Below, in pieces: positions 1 to 8,819 of a stretch of DNA of 64,000 nt. Made by a program: the position numbers and the translations under genes. Position 1 is the stretch's first letter; the number at the start of each line of letters is the position of its first letter. Source of the stretch: Trichomonas vaginalis G3 (taxonomy: Eukaryota > Parabasalia > Trichomonadida > Trichomonadidae); the NCBI RefSeq assembly GCF_026262505.1, contig NC_067204.1:18819860-18883859 (forward strand). The letters are read 5' to 3'. A model generated the notes under the pieces. That model did not search any database. It saw only the letters and a program-made list of their open reading frames with translations, and was not told the DNA's origin.

Positions 1-79
1 AATAAAGCTGAAGAAAAAGCACATGAGAAGAAGTTATTGGTTTAGCAATTGAGAAACAAGGTGATAACATGGTTGCTTT

Positions 80-361
80 ATGCCTAAGTGTTATACATCA
101 TTCAACGATTCAATTGATGGAAGTGATTTTAAAAAGATTGCACAAAAAATGAAAGGTGTTAGTTTAAGGCAAAATAAACAATTAACACCTAAAAATTATT
201 TGGATATAATAAATGATAAAGTTATTTTCGATGGTCAGAATATTAATTTACAACTTAAAAACGGGTCAATGACTCGCTTAACAATCGGTAAGACTGCATT
301 AACAGGAGCACACACTAAGGCTGTATGTTGTGAAAATGGATGTTGTATGCCATTTATTTAA
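80..361 (+). CDS. Small element protein of unknown function
   Basis: A 93-residue frame at the left edge of the Polinton-like element. The N-terminal half is basic and hydrophilic; the last residues form a cysteine pair cluster (CCENGCC) followed by a short hydrophobic end. I do not recognise a family. It reads in the same direction as the integrase remnant downstream and belongs to the left arm. It could be a fragment of a larger gene that starts outside the window. Confidence 0.4.
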   Translation: MPKCYTSFNDSIDGSDFKKIAQKMKGVSLRQNKQLTPKNYLDIINDKVIFDGQNINLQLKNGSMTRLTIGKTALTGAHTKAVCCENGCCMPFI

Positions 362-417
362 TACAATTTAAAAACGTAGGGGTTGAGTCATGAATTTAAA
401 ATTTTATTTTTAATGAA

Positions 418-792
418 ATGCCACAGAAGAGACAAAAGGAACCAAATCGATTTATACCAAATGGTTTTAACTTTCAGATTCCAAATAATCAACCGCAACG
501 AATTTTTCAAATCCCACCACAGCATCAACAGCCGCAACAACGACCACCACCACCACAACGTCAACGGAGAAGAACATTCACCCCTGAAGAAAGAAATTTC
601 AATAATTTGATGCGTCAACAAAATCAAGGTTTGAGATTTTATCCGGGCAGTAATGGTATACATATAAGGCATCCAAATTTAGATAGAAGATATACCGCTG
701 AGATTCATATTTTACCTAATAATACGGTTAATTTTGCTGGATTTTATGATCATCATCAGGAAATCTGGACTCCACCATTTGATACGTTTTAG
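418..792 (+). CDS. Pro/Gln-rich small element protein
   Basis: A 124-residue frame. Residues about 20-55 are rich in proline, glutamine and arginine (runs of PQ and PPPP), and the rest looks globular with aromatic residues. No family recognised. Its position in the left arm, between another small gene and the integrase, and its direction suggest an accessory or virion-associated gene of the element. Composition bias alone would also allow a disordered nucleic-acid-binding protein. Confidence 0.4.
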   Translation: MPQKRQKEPNRFIPNGFNFQIPNNQPQRIFQIPPQHQQPQQRPPPPQRQRRRTFTPEERNFNNLMRQQNQGLRFYPGSNGIHIRHPNLDRRYTAEIHILPNNTVNFAGFYDHHQEIWTPPFDTF

Positions 793-1141
793 AAGGAGGA
801 ACCGTTAATGATGCGATTCAATATGTAAATAATGGTTTTGATACTATGATTCAAAGAGGTGGGCACCCTTAAAACATTTATTTTTATTTTTATATAAAGG
901 ATAACGCAGATTTAGAAAATTTAATTGATGATTTAGTATTTAATCAAAATTTTCTTAATTATTGAATTAAAATCATATCTCCAAAAACATAATAACAATA
1001 TAACAGGTGATGATATGGATTATTATTATTCATATTATAAAAATGAAATTTTGAAATATCATGATAAATAATTTCTGAAATTAAAGACAAAATTAAAATA
1101 ATGAATATACAAAGGGAAAAACTAAATCACAACTTAAACAG
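793..1141. other. Stretch without a recognisable gene
   Basis: AT-rich DNA of the Polinton-like element between two short genes. Short peptide-coding traces are present but nothing I can assign. Probably decayed coding sequence. Confidence 0.4.
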
Positions 1142-1472
1142 TTGAAAGATTTCAAAAATAAAGTATTAACAGAAGAAGATATTGATGAATTATATAAATT
1201 ATATAATCCTGAGCCGCAAAAGCCAAAGGAACAAAACAAAAGAAGAAAAGCCGAAAACAACACCAAAAGAGAAAGTAGCAAATGTTCAACAGCTAAAGGT
1301 GCAAAACGCCCAGGTCCTTCAGACCATAAATGAAGCACAAGCTTTAATTTATGATTCATTAGTTAAACCATATTCAGCCCGACTTTTAAATGAAGATCAA
1401 CTTTTGGAATTCATCCTTCAACATAAATCGAAGCGGGAAAGTATATCAAACCTTTATATACAGCATATTTAA
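1142..1472 (+). pseudogene. Remnant of a charged element gene
   Basis: Two short overlapping frames give lysine- and glutamate-rich peptides and a stretch resembling QQLKxQxAQVLQTI. The same stretch occurs in the leftward gene at 7,897-8,115, so the element carries this module on both arms. Part of the broken left arm. Function unknown. Confidence 0.4.
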
Positions 1473-1500
1473 AACAAATGAATAGAATACATCCAAATTA

Positions 1501-1860
1501 ATGAAAGGAAAATCAACAACTAAAACTTCATCATCCAAAATCAAAGCAGATAAAATTAAACCACTTACAACACCAAAACCTCCAACGGTAGTACCTCCTC
1601 CTTCAGTTAATCCTTCATCATTCACTTTATTATATCCATTTCAAACATTAAAGAAGCAAAAAGATTTTAAAAAGGATTTCAAGATATTAAATAAACCAAC
1701 TGACCCGAAAATTCAACCGTTAAAGGAAAAAATTTTAGTCGCCCTTCATTTGCACCATATCCATATTCATACGAAATCGATCATTTATATTCAAAAGGAA
1801 ACGTTACTTATTTATTTGCCATTAGCATTAACACTAGATATTTATATTGCATTCCGGTGA
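1501..1860 (+). CDS. Lys/Pro-rich frame leading into the integrase region
   Basis: A 119-residue frame whose first 60 residues are rich in lysine, serine, threonine and proline. It lies directly upstream of the integrase remnant and may be the decayed upstream part of that gene region rather than a separate gene. No catalytic motif can be assigned here with confidence. Confidence 0.35.
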   Translation: MKGKSTTKTSSSKIKADKIKPLTTPKPPTVVPPPSVNPSSFTLLYPFQTLKKQKDFKKDFKILNKPTDPKIQPLKEKILVALHLHHIHIHTKSIIYIQKETLLIYLPLALTLDIYIAFR

Positions 1861-1929
1861 AAGGGAAAACAGAACAGAAACAAGAAGAGCTATTCAATAC
1901 TTACTAGATCATGAAAGTAATAATATAAG

Positions 1930-2472
1930 ATGATGGTGATAAAGGATTTCAGGCAGCTATGGGCTCATTATTTCCCACAAATTAATTTTTACTTCTCATC
2001 TTCTCCATATACGTTTCATAATAAAATAGTTGATGCGGTAATGAGAACTCTTAGAGATGCGTTAGGGGTTAACGGTCAGATATACTGGGATGGAAATCAT
2101 GACTCCATCATACAGCAGTTAGTATATTATTACAATAATACATGGCATAGAACTATAAACATGAAACCAGTGGAAATGAAAAATGATATTTCAAAAGAAT
2201 GGGAATATATTAGAAAGCAAATGGAAAGGTTAAATGATGTTAAACGTGAACAAATTAATTCGGGGCTCATGAATTTTAAACAAGGGGATAAAGTTTTGAT
2301 TCATCTCGATTATGGAAAAACTGATAAATCAATGACAAAAAGAAGACGAAGATTTGACACAATAGCTGAATTTGTTAGATATATTAACGGCAATGCATTA
2401 GTTGAAGTTGACAATAAATTAATAGAAATTCCGATTTATTTTATTACTCCATTATATTTAAATAATATTTAA
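1930..2472 (+). pseudogene. Retrovirus-type (RVE) integrase, partial
   Basis: A 180-residue frame matching the later part of a Polinton/retroelement integrase. Residues about 35-55 (HNKIVDAVMRTLRDALG) have the pattern of the final core helix of the RVE fold with basic residues, followed by YYNNTWHRTINMKPVEM, the usual stretch after the core. Residues about 110-175 (FKQGDKVLIH, then a basic patch and short beta segments) resemble the SH3/chromo-like DNA-binding tail of Polinton integrases. In intact elements this enzyme joins the ends to host DNA. The gene is broken in this copy. Integrases of this type usually lie near one end of a Polinton, so the left terminus may not be far outside the window. 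Confidence 0.75.
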
Positions 2473-2828
2473 TTTTTTTATTTCGTAAGAAATGAGTGAC
2501 AAAAAGCATCCAAGAGTCCTGATTCAATTAAGATTCAGAGTCCAGACAATGAATATAAAAAGAAACTAAACAGAATTAAATCAAAAATATGCTATTACAA
2601 AAAGAAGCCGCAATGCGGGGCTGATGCCCATAAAACTAAAGAACTGAAAACGATAAAGAGAGGAAAGAAATAATCGAAAAATTAGAAACTTACCGTTCAA
2701 TCCTTAAACTGAGTGAAGCAAAAATAAAAGAATTTAATAGAATAAATAAATTGATTGGAAGAGATGAATTTAATAAAGATGAATTTTTAAACTCAATCCA
2801 AATTTAATTTTTATTCCTCTTCGACAAC

Positions 2829-2860
2829 GTCTCTTCGAGACGCCGAACCCTTCTGGGTTC
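2829..2860. other. Double GC-rich hairpin
   Basis: Two adjacent perfect stem-loops: GTCTCTTCGAGAC at 2,829-2,841 and GAACCCTTCTGGGTTC at 2,845-2,860. They stand out in AT-rich DNA just after the end of rightward coding traces and could act in 3'-end formation. The same architecture (two short hairpins side by side) is found at 3,346 and 8,699. Confidence 0.6.
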
Positions 2861-3095
2861 TTCTTTCCATCATTACTGCATAACCGCATCTTCTCGGTTT
2901 TCGTGGTTTGTTGTTTTTAATTGTTCTTGCATCATTTTTATCATTTCCTCCCTTGTTATGATTCGTGGTAAATTTTGAGCTTGTGGGGTATCCATTTATA
3001 TAAAAATAAAATTTTGTTATCAGTTATTTTATCATCATTTTATTAAGTTCATCTTTAGTTAATTTGAATGATAAGAAAATTTATTTTTGAATAAC

Positions 3096-3178
3096 TGAAG
3101 GTGTCACACGTCACCATGTGTCACCTGGTTAATTAACTTCTCTTAAAATTACTGACAACATGACATTTAGACAACAGG
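3096..3178 (-). repeat. Replication-region repeat, copy 1
   Basis: Contains GGTGTCAC, CACCATGTGTCACCTGG and TTAATTAACTTCTCTTAAAA followed by a CATGACATTTAGACA segment. The reverse complement of this unit recurs near 5,746, 5,886 and 6,765. The inner GTCACC/GGTGAC words are partly self-complementary. Confidence 0.75.
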
Positions 3179-3221
3179 TACGAAAGGAGGAAGGCATTTA
3201 TGAATTATTTTTGAATAACTG

Positions 3222-3300
3222 AAGGTGTCACTACGTCACCATGTGTCACCTGGTTAATTAACTTCTCTTAAAATGATGACACATGACATTTAGACATCAC
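3222..3300 (-). repeat. Replication-region repeat, copy 2
   Basis: Second direct copy of the unit at 3,096, with the same TGTCACCTGGTTAATTAAC core and a small variation in the TGTCAC/GTCACC spacing. The segment before it (about 3,170-3,230, with GGTACG, GGAGGAAGGCATT) recurs inverted at about 6,850-6,915. Confidence 0.75.
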
Positions 3301-3345
3301 AGCAGGATTAATGCAAAAATAAATTCAATCATACTTTATACTGCA

Positions 3346-3373
3346 AGACCTTCAGGTCTCGCCGCTTAGCGGC
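3346..3373. other. Double GC-rich hairpin at the 3' end of the primase-helicase gene
   Basis: AGACC-TTCA-GGTCT at 3,346-3,359 is followed by GCCGC-TTA-GCGGC at 3,361-3,373. It overlaps the last codons (EPLSGET) and stop of the leftward primase-helicase gene. A closely related double hairpin sits inside another element gene at 8,699-8,725. Confidence 0.65.
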
Positions 3374-5676
3374 TCATTTACAGGTATTTCATCGTCAGTA
3401 AATGAATCCTCATTATCGTTTGGTTCAACCTGTTTATATAATCCTTTCATTTCTTCTTTCAAAACATAACACCATGTTTGTTTACCATCTATTCTTCTCT
3501 GTTTCCTATCACATTTATCCTTAATGCTCATTTGAAAGTTTTTGTCTTTCATGTCTGATGGTTTGCAGCATAGAGCATTTTTACACGTCATACCTGCACA
3601 CAGTTCATCATAATGTGTATTTATCCATTCATCTAAAGGATTTGTTGATAATTCTATTAAATCTTGTTTGGCTTCAGTCATCGGTATGATTCGTACATTA
3701 AATGATGAAAGGTCATATTGCATAAAATACGTCAGTAAATTATCATAAAATTCCTTTGTGCATGAATCCATTAAATTCTTGAAATAATCAAATTGACCCT
3801 TGAATTTACCATTAACTCTTAAAACTACGTATCTTCTGTCTCCAACTTCAATTTTGACAGGGTAGACGTTATTAGTTACCAAAATGAAATTGGCAACATT
3901 CTGAGCAGTTCTTCTGGGTTGATTCTTTTCATTAATTCTTATTTCATTATCCGTAATAATTGATTTCAAAGCGTTGAAGTTTGCGAGTCTGTCTTCACCT
4001 ACATTCTTGAGTTCATTAAGTACAAGAAACATTTTATTCTCAACTACTGAATTGAAATTACCCGTTAGCTCACTTATTTCAGTAATGTTTTTACATGAAT
4101 AACCGGCGAGAAGTTCAGAAATAATGTCTGTAAATCTGTTTTTACCTGTTCCCTGAAGTCCTTTCAAAATAATTGCTGTTTCATTCTTGATTCCAGGATG
4201 TTGAATCATTGATGCAATCCAGCCGAGAAGATATTTATACACTTCATCGTTATTATCACAAATGGCTTCTTTAATGAAATCCATAAACATCTTAATTTTT
4301 GAGTAATCTGGTTTTTCGAGAACGTTGTATTTATAACCTTGAAACGTTGAGAAAACATCTGGGGAATCAGATTTAAAGCAAACACCCTTAACGGTTAATG
4401 AAGACAATTGATTTAGTAGTACATCCCATGCTGTTATTGTTTTACCTTCTTCTTTAAATAATTTAATCATTTTAAGTGACTCTTTCATGTTTGATTGAAG
4501 AACGAATGATATTTGATTCATTTTGTCGTGGATATTATAGTCCTTTTGAATGAAATATTTGTTTCCACAATCTACAAAACGGATTACACGTGATAAATCC
4601 TCAATTACTTCAGAACTGTTTTTATACTGATGATTTTCAGCCTTGCGTCTAATATCTGTTATCAAAAACGAGTCATCAAGTTTTATATCAAATGTTATTT
4701 TTGGCTTAAGTAATAAAGGTAAAACGTATTCATCATAATATTCCTTTTGATATAGTTTTAGAATCTTCATTAAAACAAATGGAGAAGTCATTAAATGTGC
4801 ATATCTACTACGTGCTTTTTCAAAATTACTTTTTGCATTTTCAGTTAAATTGCAGAAGTTATAAACGTTATCGTATGCTTCATTAATTAAATGATTAGGT
4901 AACGAATTAATTGCTTGAAACAGTGTGAATAATGTAACTTCTTTTTCTAAATTCATGTTTCCACCGTCATTGTGTACTTCAAAATCACTGATGCCATCAA
5001 CTATGCTCTGGGCAAGTTTATCGTCAATGTTTACATCTTTGTTTTCATTCATGATAGTCTTTATTTCTTCATTCTTTTGTTCAACTCTTACCTTAATATT
5101 CAAATCATCTAATATATCATTCACTGTTCTGGTTATGGTCGAGTCATAACTTCCACGAATGAATGAGTATGTATTGATTGGTTCTGTTGCATTCTTGCGA
5201 ACTCTTGAATCAGCCATAACTACTAAAGAACGCTTTGAATCATCCATAGAAGTCATTATATCAATATCGTAATCATTGCAGGAATAGCATTTAATCATTC
5301 TGTTCGAAACTGAATAGAAGAAATTAGTGTTGCAATAAATGTGAAGACCTCCTGAAGCGGTTTTAACGATAACATCTTTATCCGAAAGTTTTGATAAAAT
5401 ATCTTTTCTAACTGTTTCTTTAAGTTCATCATTGTATGATTTATTGATATCAACATCTATAATCGTTAAATTTGAAATTTTATTTACTAATAAAGCCATA
5501 CCAGTTTTCCTTCCTCTTGCTCCATCGTGTTTGAGGTAGTTATGTAAATCAATCTTGTTTTCACCAATTCTTTCGTTGAGGGTTTTAGTTTCTGCCACAA
5601 CTAATTCCTCAGCTAATGAATCAATAACTTTTTCATCAGAAATGATAAAGTTGCTGTTGTTGTTTGTTGCGGTCAT
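3352..5676 (-). CDS. Primase-helicase: AEP-like primase plus SF3 (D5-type) helicase
   Basis: A 774-residue protein that should start and unwind element DNA during replication. The N-terminal part has archaeo-eukaryotic primase features: an acidic DVD motif (residues 74-76) after a hydrophobic strand, and TASGGLHIY (106-114), the sGH-type motif. The C-terminal half is a superfamily 3 helicase: Walker A GLQGTGKNR (about 506-514), Walker B-like MFLVLNE (549-555), motif C FILVTNN (597-603) and GDRRYVVL (612-619) with the arginine-finger region. The arrangement is that of D5-like primase-helicases of large DNA viruses and virophages. It is the largest intact frame of the element and is flanked by oppositely oriented repeats. 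An A/T-rich TTTATTTTTTTATTC box lies just before the ATG. Classical Polintons replicate with a protein-primed PolB, which I do not see here. Confidence 0.85.
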   Translation of the reverse strand: MTATNNNSNFIISDEKVIDSLAEELVVAETKTLNERIGENKIDLHNYLKHDGARGRKTGMALLVNKISNLTIIDVDINKSYNDELKETVRKDILSKLSDKDVIVKTASGGLHIYCNTNFFYSVSNRMIKCYSCNDYDIDIMTSMDDSKRSLVVMADSRVRKNATEPINTYSFIRGSYDSTITRTVNDILDDLNIKVRVEQKNEEIKTIMNENKDVNIDDKLAQSIVDGISDFEVHNDGGNMNLEKEVTLFTLFQAINSLPNHLINEAYDNVYNFCNLTENAKSNFEKARSRYAHLMTSPFVLMKILKLYQKEYYDEYVLPLLLKPKITFDIKLDDSFLITDIRRKAENHQYKNSSEVIEDLSRVIRFVDCGNKYFIQKDYNIHDKMNQISFVLQSNMKESLKMIKLFKEEGKTITAWDVLLNQLSSLTVKGVCFKSDSPDVFSTFQGYKYNVLEKPDYSKIKMFMDFIKEAICDNNDEVYKYLLGWIASMIQHPGIKNETAIILKGLQGTGKNRFTDIISELLAGYSCKNITEISELTGNFNSVVENKMFLVLNELKNVGEDRLANFNALKSIITDNEIRINEKNQPRRTAQNVANFILVTNNVYPVKIEVGDRRYVVLRVNGKFKGQFDYFKNLMDSCTKEFYDNLLTYFMQYDLSSFNVRIIPMTEAKQDLIELSTNPLDEWINTHYDELCAGMTCKNALCCKPSDMKDKNFQMSIKDKCDRKQRRIDGKQTWCYVLKEEMKGLYKQVEPNDNEDSFTDDEIPVNEPLSGET

Positions 5677-5745
5677 TTATATAGGAATAAAAAAATAAAA
5701 ATAATTTTAAAACTAACTTTATTTTTGGACTGCATCAAATTTCCT

Positions 5746-5824
5746 GGACTGTTGTCAAAATGTCATGTTGTCATCATTTTTAAAAGAAGTTAATTAACCT
5801 GGTGACATGGTGACGTGGTGACAC
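5746..5824 (+). repeat. Replication-region repeat, copy 3 (inverted)
   Basis: Contains GTTGTCAAAATGTCATG, GAAGTTAATTAACCTGGTG and a GTGACGTGGTGACAC end. This is the reverse complement of the units at 3,096 and 3,222. It lies directly upstream of the primase-helicase start. Confidence 0.8.
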
Positions 5825-5885
5825 GTTCATAATTTATGAAAACATTTACGAAACATTAACGTAAACATTTACGATAAAATTTATT

Positions 5886-5972
5886 TCCTGGACTGTTGTC
5901 AAAATGTCATGTTGTCAGTAATTTTAAGAGAAGTTAATTAACCAGGTGACACATGGTGACGTGGTGACACCT
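5886..5972 (+). repeat. Replication-region repeat, copy 4
   Basis: Direct copy of the 5,746 unit with CCTGGACTGTTGTCAAAATG at its start and GGTGACGTGGTGACACC at its end. Between copies 3 and 4 lies a short ACATTTACG-type repeat (about 5,838-5,875). Confidence 0.8.
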
Positions 5973-5999
5973 AAAAACCATTAACGATAAAATATATTT

Positions 6000-6690
6000 T
6001 TGGTCGTTTATGACAAAAATAAATGGTTCATTTACTCACAATATTTTTGTACAAAACGACCCCAAACTTTTAACTTCTTTTCTGCAGTTTCTAATGCTAT
6101 CTTAGCGAGTTCATATTCTCTAAATTCTCTCTTAAATCTTTCTTGTTCCCATTGGTCTAGTTCGTATGGAGAATCTCTATAACCATAACATATCTCACGT
6201 TCATGTTCTAATTGTTTTTTCGCACATTTTTCTAACTTTTCTTCAAAAAATGTTTAGCATTCTCTATTGTATCTTCGAGTTTTCTTCATCTAATTTCTCA
6301 TGAACTTTCTTGTCTATGGAGTCCATAATATTTTGACATAAAATGCATACTTTACAGAGCACCATTCAGCAACAAAATGAACGAGTCAGGATGTATGTAA
6401 ATACCTTTGAATTCATTTATAACACCCTTAGTAAGCTCATAAAATGCTTGTTTTGAGGTCGAGCCACTTTTGGCTTGACTGTATCGTTCATCCAAAACTC
6501 AAGAATTTCCTGCATTTTGTACTATTGAGAAATCTGTTTAAATGGTTTTAACCTTCCGCTTCTCTGCCATCTTTGTTGCATTAATGTAACCATCCTTGTC
6601 TCTACGTAAGACTTCAATACCATTATAAGTGCCTTTTGTGAATGTTTCGCCATTAGATTTGTTCGTGAATGTTTTTGCTTCGACTGACAT
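6000..6690 (-). pseudogene. KilA-N domain protein (broken)
   Basis: Reading leftward from an ATG at about 6,690, the peptide includes YNGIEVLRRDKDGYINATKM, the diagnostic YINATK core of the KilA-N DNA-binding domain found in large DNA viruses, phages and Polinton-like elements. The rest, down to about 6,000, is charged and helical. An A/T-rich promoter-like box (TTTATTTTTTTATTTTG) lies just before the ATG. The gene is broken in this copy (a few breaks). Its likely role in an intact element would be DNA binding or regulation; that is family knowledge, not shown here. Confidence 0.6.
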
Positions 6691-6764
6691 TTCTGTTCTT
6701 ACATACAAAATAAAAAAATAAAAATAATTTTAAAACTAACTTTATTTTTGGACTGCATCAAATT

Positions 6765-6848
6765 TCCTGGACTGTTGTCAAAATGTCATGTTGTCATCAT
6801 TTTTAAAAGAAGTTAATTAACCTGGTGATATGGTGACGTGGTGACACC
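6765..6848 (+). repeat. Replication-region repeat, copy 5, inside a longer duplication
   Basis: Third plus-oriented copy. The preceding ~50 bases (AATAAAAAAATAAAAATAAT, ACTTTATTTTTGGACTGCAT) are also identical to those before copy 3, so about 130 bases at 5,690-5,824 and 6,713-6,848 form a direct duplication. The part after copy 5 (6,850-6,915) is an inverted match to 3,170-3,230. Confidence 0.8.
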
Positions 6849-6942
6849 ATCAGTTCTTCAAAAATAATTCATAAATGCCTTCCTCCTTTCGTACCTGTTG
6901 TCTAAATGTCATGTTGTTCGCTCTTTTGGAGCTCAGGACTTT

Positions 6943-7885
6943 AAGCAGCTCTGAACCATGCGAATACAGTCATAAATGGTGGCATATAATCTGCACCCGA
7001 ACCTGTTGGATTTGTTGTGAAAGTGTGTGAATGATTTCCTCCTGATTCAGTTGGTCGAAAAGTCTTTTTTGCTGAATTGTTATAAGATGGAGATAAAACG
7101 TCATAGCCAGCTTTCTAGTCTGAGTTGTATAATGGGTGGTCTCTTAATGAGTGTATATGGTCGCCAGAAAAGTTTGTCGTTCCTGTATGAGTGTGCGCAG
7201 GTAAGTTTGCTTCTTTAATTTTCTTTGAGCCTCCTGTTTGCTTTGAAGAGTTAGCACAGTATAAGAATTTGTTTACAATCTGCTGCCACGTACCAAAACC
7301 CAGAACTGTTGCGGGATTTGTTGAATTCATTGATGTATAAATAGAGCCTATAGGATATAATGTTTGAAGTATTTCAGTCTTTAATGTTTGAAGCTCTGTT
7401 TTATCTGCTTTCTTCTCTAACTCATAGTTAACATAAGTTTTATCTGCTTTAAGGTCTAAACATCCTGAAACCCATTCTGTATCAGCTTTAACTTTAAAAG
7501 TCTCCAATGTCCATTCATGATACCATTCAACCTTTTCTTTAATTTCATTATCTTTTTCATCAACATAAGTTTTATCTGCCTTAAGGTCTAAACATCCTGA
7601 AACCCATTCTGTATCAGCTTTAACTTTAAAAGTCTCCAATGTCCATTCATGATACCATTCAACCTTTTCTTTAATTTCATTATCTTTTTCATCAACATAA
7701 ACTAAATCTGCTTTCTTCATTAACTCACTATCCACATATTCCTTATCCACCTTCTTCATTATGTCATTTAGGAAACCTTCTATGAATTCCTCATTTAAAT
7801 TAAATCTTCCAATCTTCAAAACTTTAGGAAATGCATTTAATGCGTAATATCTCTGTTCTTCTGGTGAATTGATGTTATATATCAT
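6943..7885 (-). pseudogene. Fiber-like protein with coiled-coil stalk and tail-collar domain
   Basis: The N-terminal part is a charged coiled-coil with a 42-residue repeat (KADKTYVDEKDNEIKEKVEW as the recognisable start). It leads into YPIGSIYTSMNSTNPATVLG and FGTWQQIVNKFLYCA, then LPAHTHTGTTNFSGDHIHSL, the pattern of phage tail-collar/receptor-binding tip domains, which usually end in a PPF/PPY-type tail (seen near 6,943-6,985). The role would be a trimeric surface fiber on the particle. The copy is broken, with about one break in the collar region. Such a tip in a Polinton-like element suggests a host-attachment function; that is inference. Confidence 0.65.
7438..7690 (-). repeat. Two tandem 126-bp units in the fiber stalk
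   Basis: Two direct copies, 126 bp (42 codons) apart, that differ by about one base. They encode the repeated coiled-coil segment of the fiber protein. Near identity shows a very recent duplication, and the unit keeps the reading frame. Confidence 0.85.
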
Positions 7886-7896
7886 CCGTTATTTCT

Positions 7897-8115
7897 TTAA
7901 TTTTTGAATTCATAAAAAATTTCTTTTATATTTGATATCACTGCACCACCTTTGCAAACGAATTCGAAATGGTCATTTTTCAATACTATCTCCAAATCTC
8001 CATATTTCAACCTTTGCGTTTGTTCTGCCGTCTTTGAATTATATGCATATATGGCGTATGTAATGGTCTGAAGGACCTGGGCGCTTTGCGCCTTAAGTTG
8101 CTGTTTTTTAATCAT
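7897..8115 (-). CDS. Small element protein sharing the QQLKxQxAQVLQTI module
   Basis: A 72-residue frame. The start (KKQQLKAQSAQVLQTI) matches a stretch in the rightward remnant at about 1,290-1,340, with a near-identical 20-base nucleotide core (GCCCAGGTCCTTCAGACCAT). The remainder alternates beta-like segments (GDLEIVLKNDHFEFVCKGGA). It lies 11 bases before the fiber gene in the same direction. Function unknown. Confidence 0.5.
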   Translation of the reverse strand: MIKKQQLKAQSAQVLQTITYAIYAYNSKTAEQTQRLKYGDLEIVLKNDHFEFVCKGGAVISNIKEIFYEFKN

Positions 8116-8139
8116 TTATTACGATTTAAAAATAAATAT

Positions 8140-8817
8140 TTAATCCGTTATCTCATCAGCTATTTTCTCTATTTGAAATTGCCATAATATTTCATTCATA
8201 AATTCTAAATCACAATCAAATAGGTCAGTTATTCTAAATTTAATATTTGATAAATCTTTTGAATGAAGAATAAATGAATTCCCGGATAATTGAAACGGAT
8301 ATGATAAAGAAAATGTGTTTAAGTTGATGGATAAAATGTTTTGTATTGATGGGTAGGAGTTAGGGTCTAATGTTTGATGTGAAAATCTCATTGGGGTATT
8401 AACTTTATCACATTTGATTAAAATGAAATTGGAACCAGTGTCAGAATACAAAACATCCCCAACATCTTTTTCAAAATTTAATATCCCCAACAATGAACGA
8501 AGATGAGGAGTACAAAATTTAATTTTCAGCGGAAATTTAATAAGGTTATTTATTTCATCAAGTTCAAAAAGTTTATCAGGTTTTGATTTAAAATTTTCTT
8601 CATACCATACGATAAATGATTCATTTAAATAACTTAAAATCATGTTAATATCCAATTTCGCTATCACATTATTTATATACATATCATACGTTTTTTCAAG
8701 GTCTACGACCTCGCCGCTATGCGGCTCATGGTCATCTTTAATAAATGATATATAATATGAAGGGTCTAAAAGAATGGGATTAAATTTACCACTCACAGAA
8801 ACGAGAGTAACATTATA
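8140..8817 (-). pseudogene. Element structural-type gene interrupted by mariner copy 1
   Basis: A leftward frame of about 225 element-derived residues rich in beta-strand and aromatic patterns. Its upstream part is separated by the mariner inserted at 8,820; the first few residues of the open frame come from the mariner inverted repeat. No family recognised. It could be a minor capsid or virion protein because it lies in the capsid-side arm. It contains the double GC-rich hairpin at 8,699-8,725. Confidence 0.5.
8699..8725. other. Double GC-rich hairpin inside a gene
   Basis: AGGTC-TAC-GACCT at 8,699-8,711 followed by GCCGC-TAT-GCGGC at 8,713-8,725. It corresponds to the pair at 3,346-3,373 and encodes EPHSGE where the other encodes EPLSGE, so it behaves like a small inserted module. 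Confidence 0.65.
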
Positions 8818-8819
8818 TA

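Larger units (their letters stand above)
2473..3351. other. Mostly noncoding arm with short remnants, hairpins and repeats
   Basis: From 2,489 to 2,805 there are traces of a short lysine-rich coiled-coil-like protein on the plus strand. After 2,822 come two GC-rich hairpins, then two copies of a GTGTCACC-containing repeat (3,096-3,178 and 3,222-3,300) that recur in opposite orientation on the other side of the primase-helicase gene. This is the convergent junction between the rightward left arm and the leftward replication gene. Confidence 0.55.
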
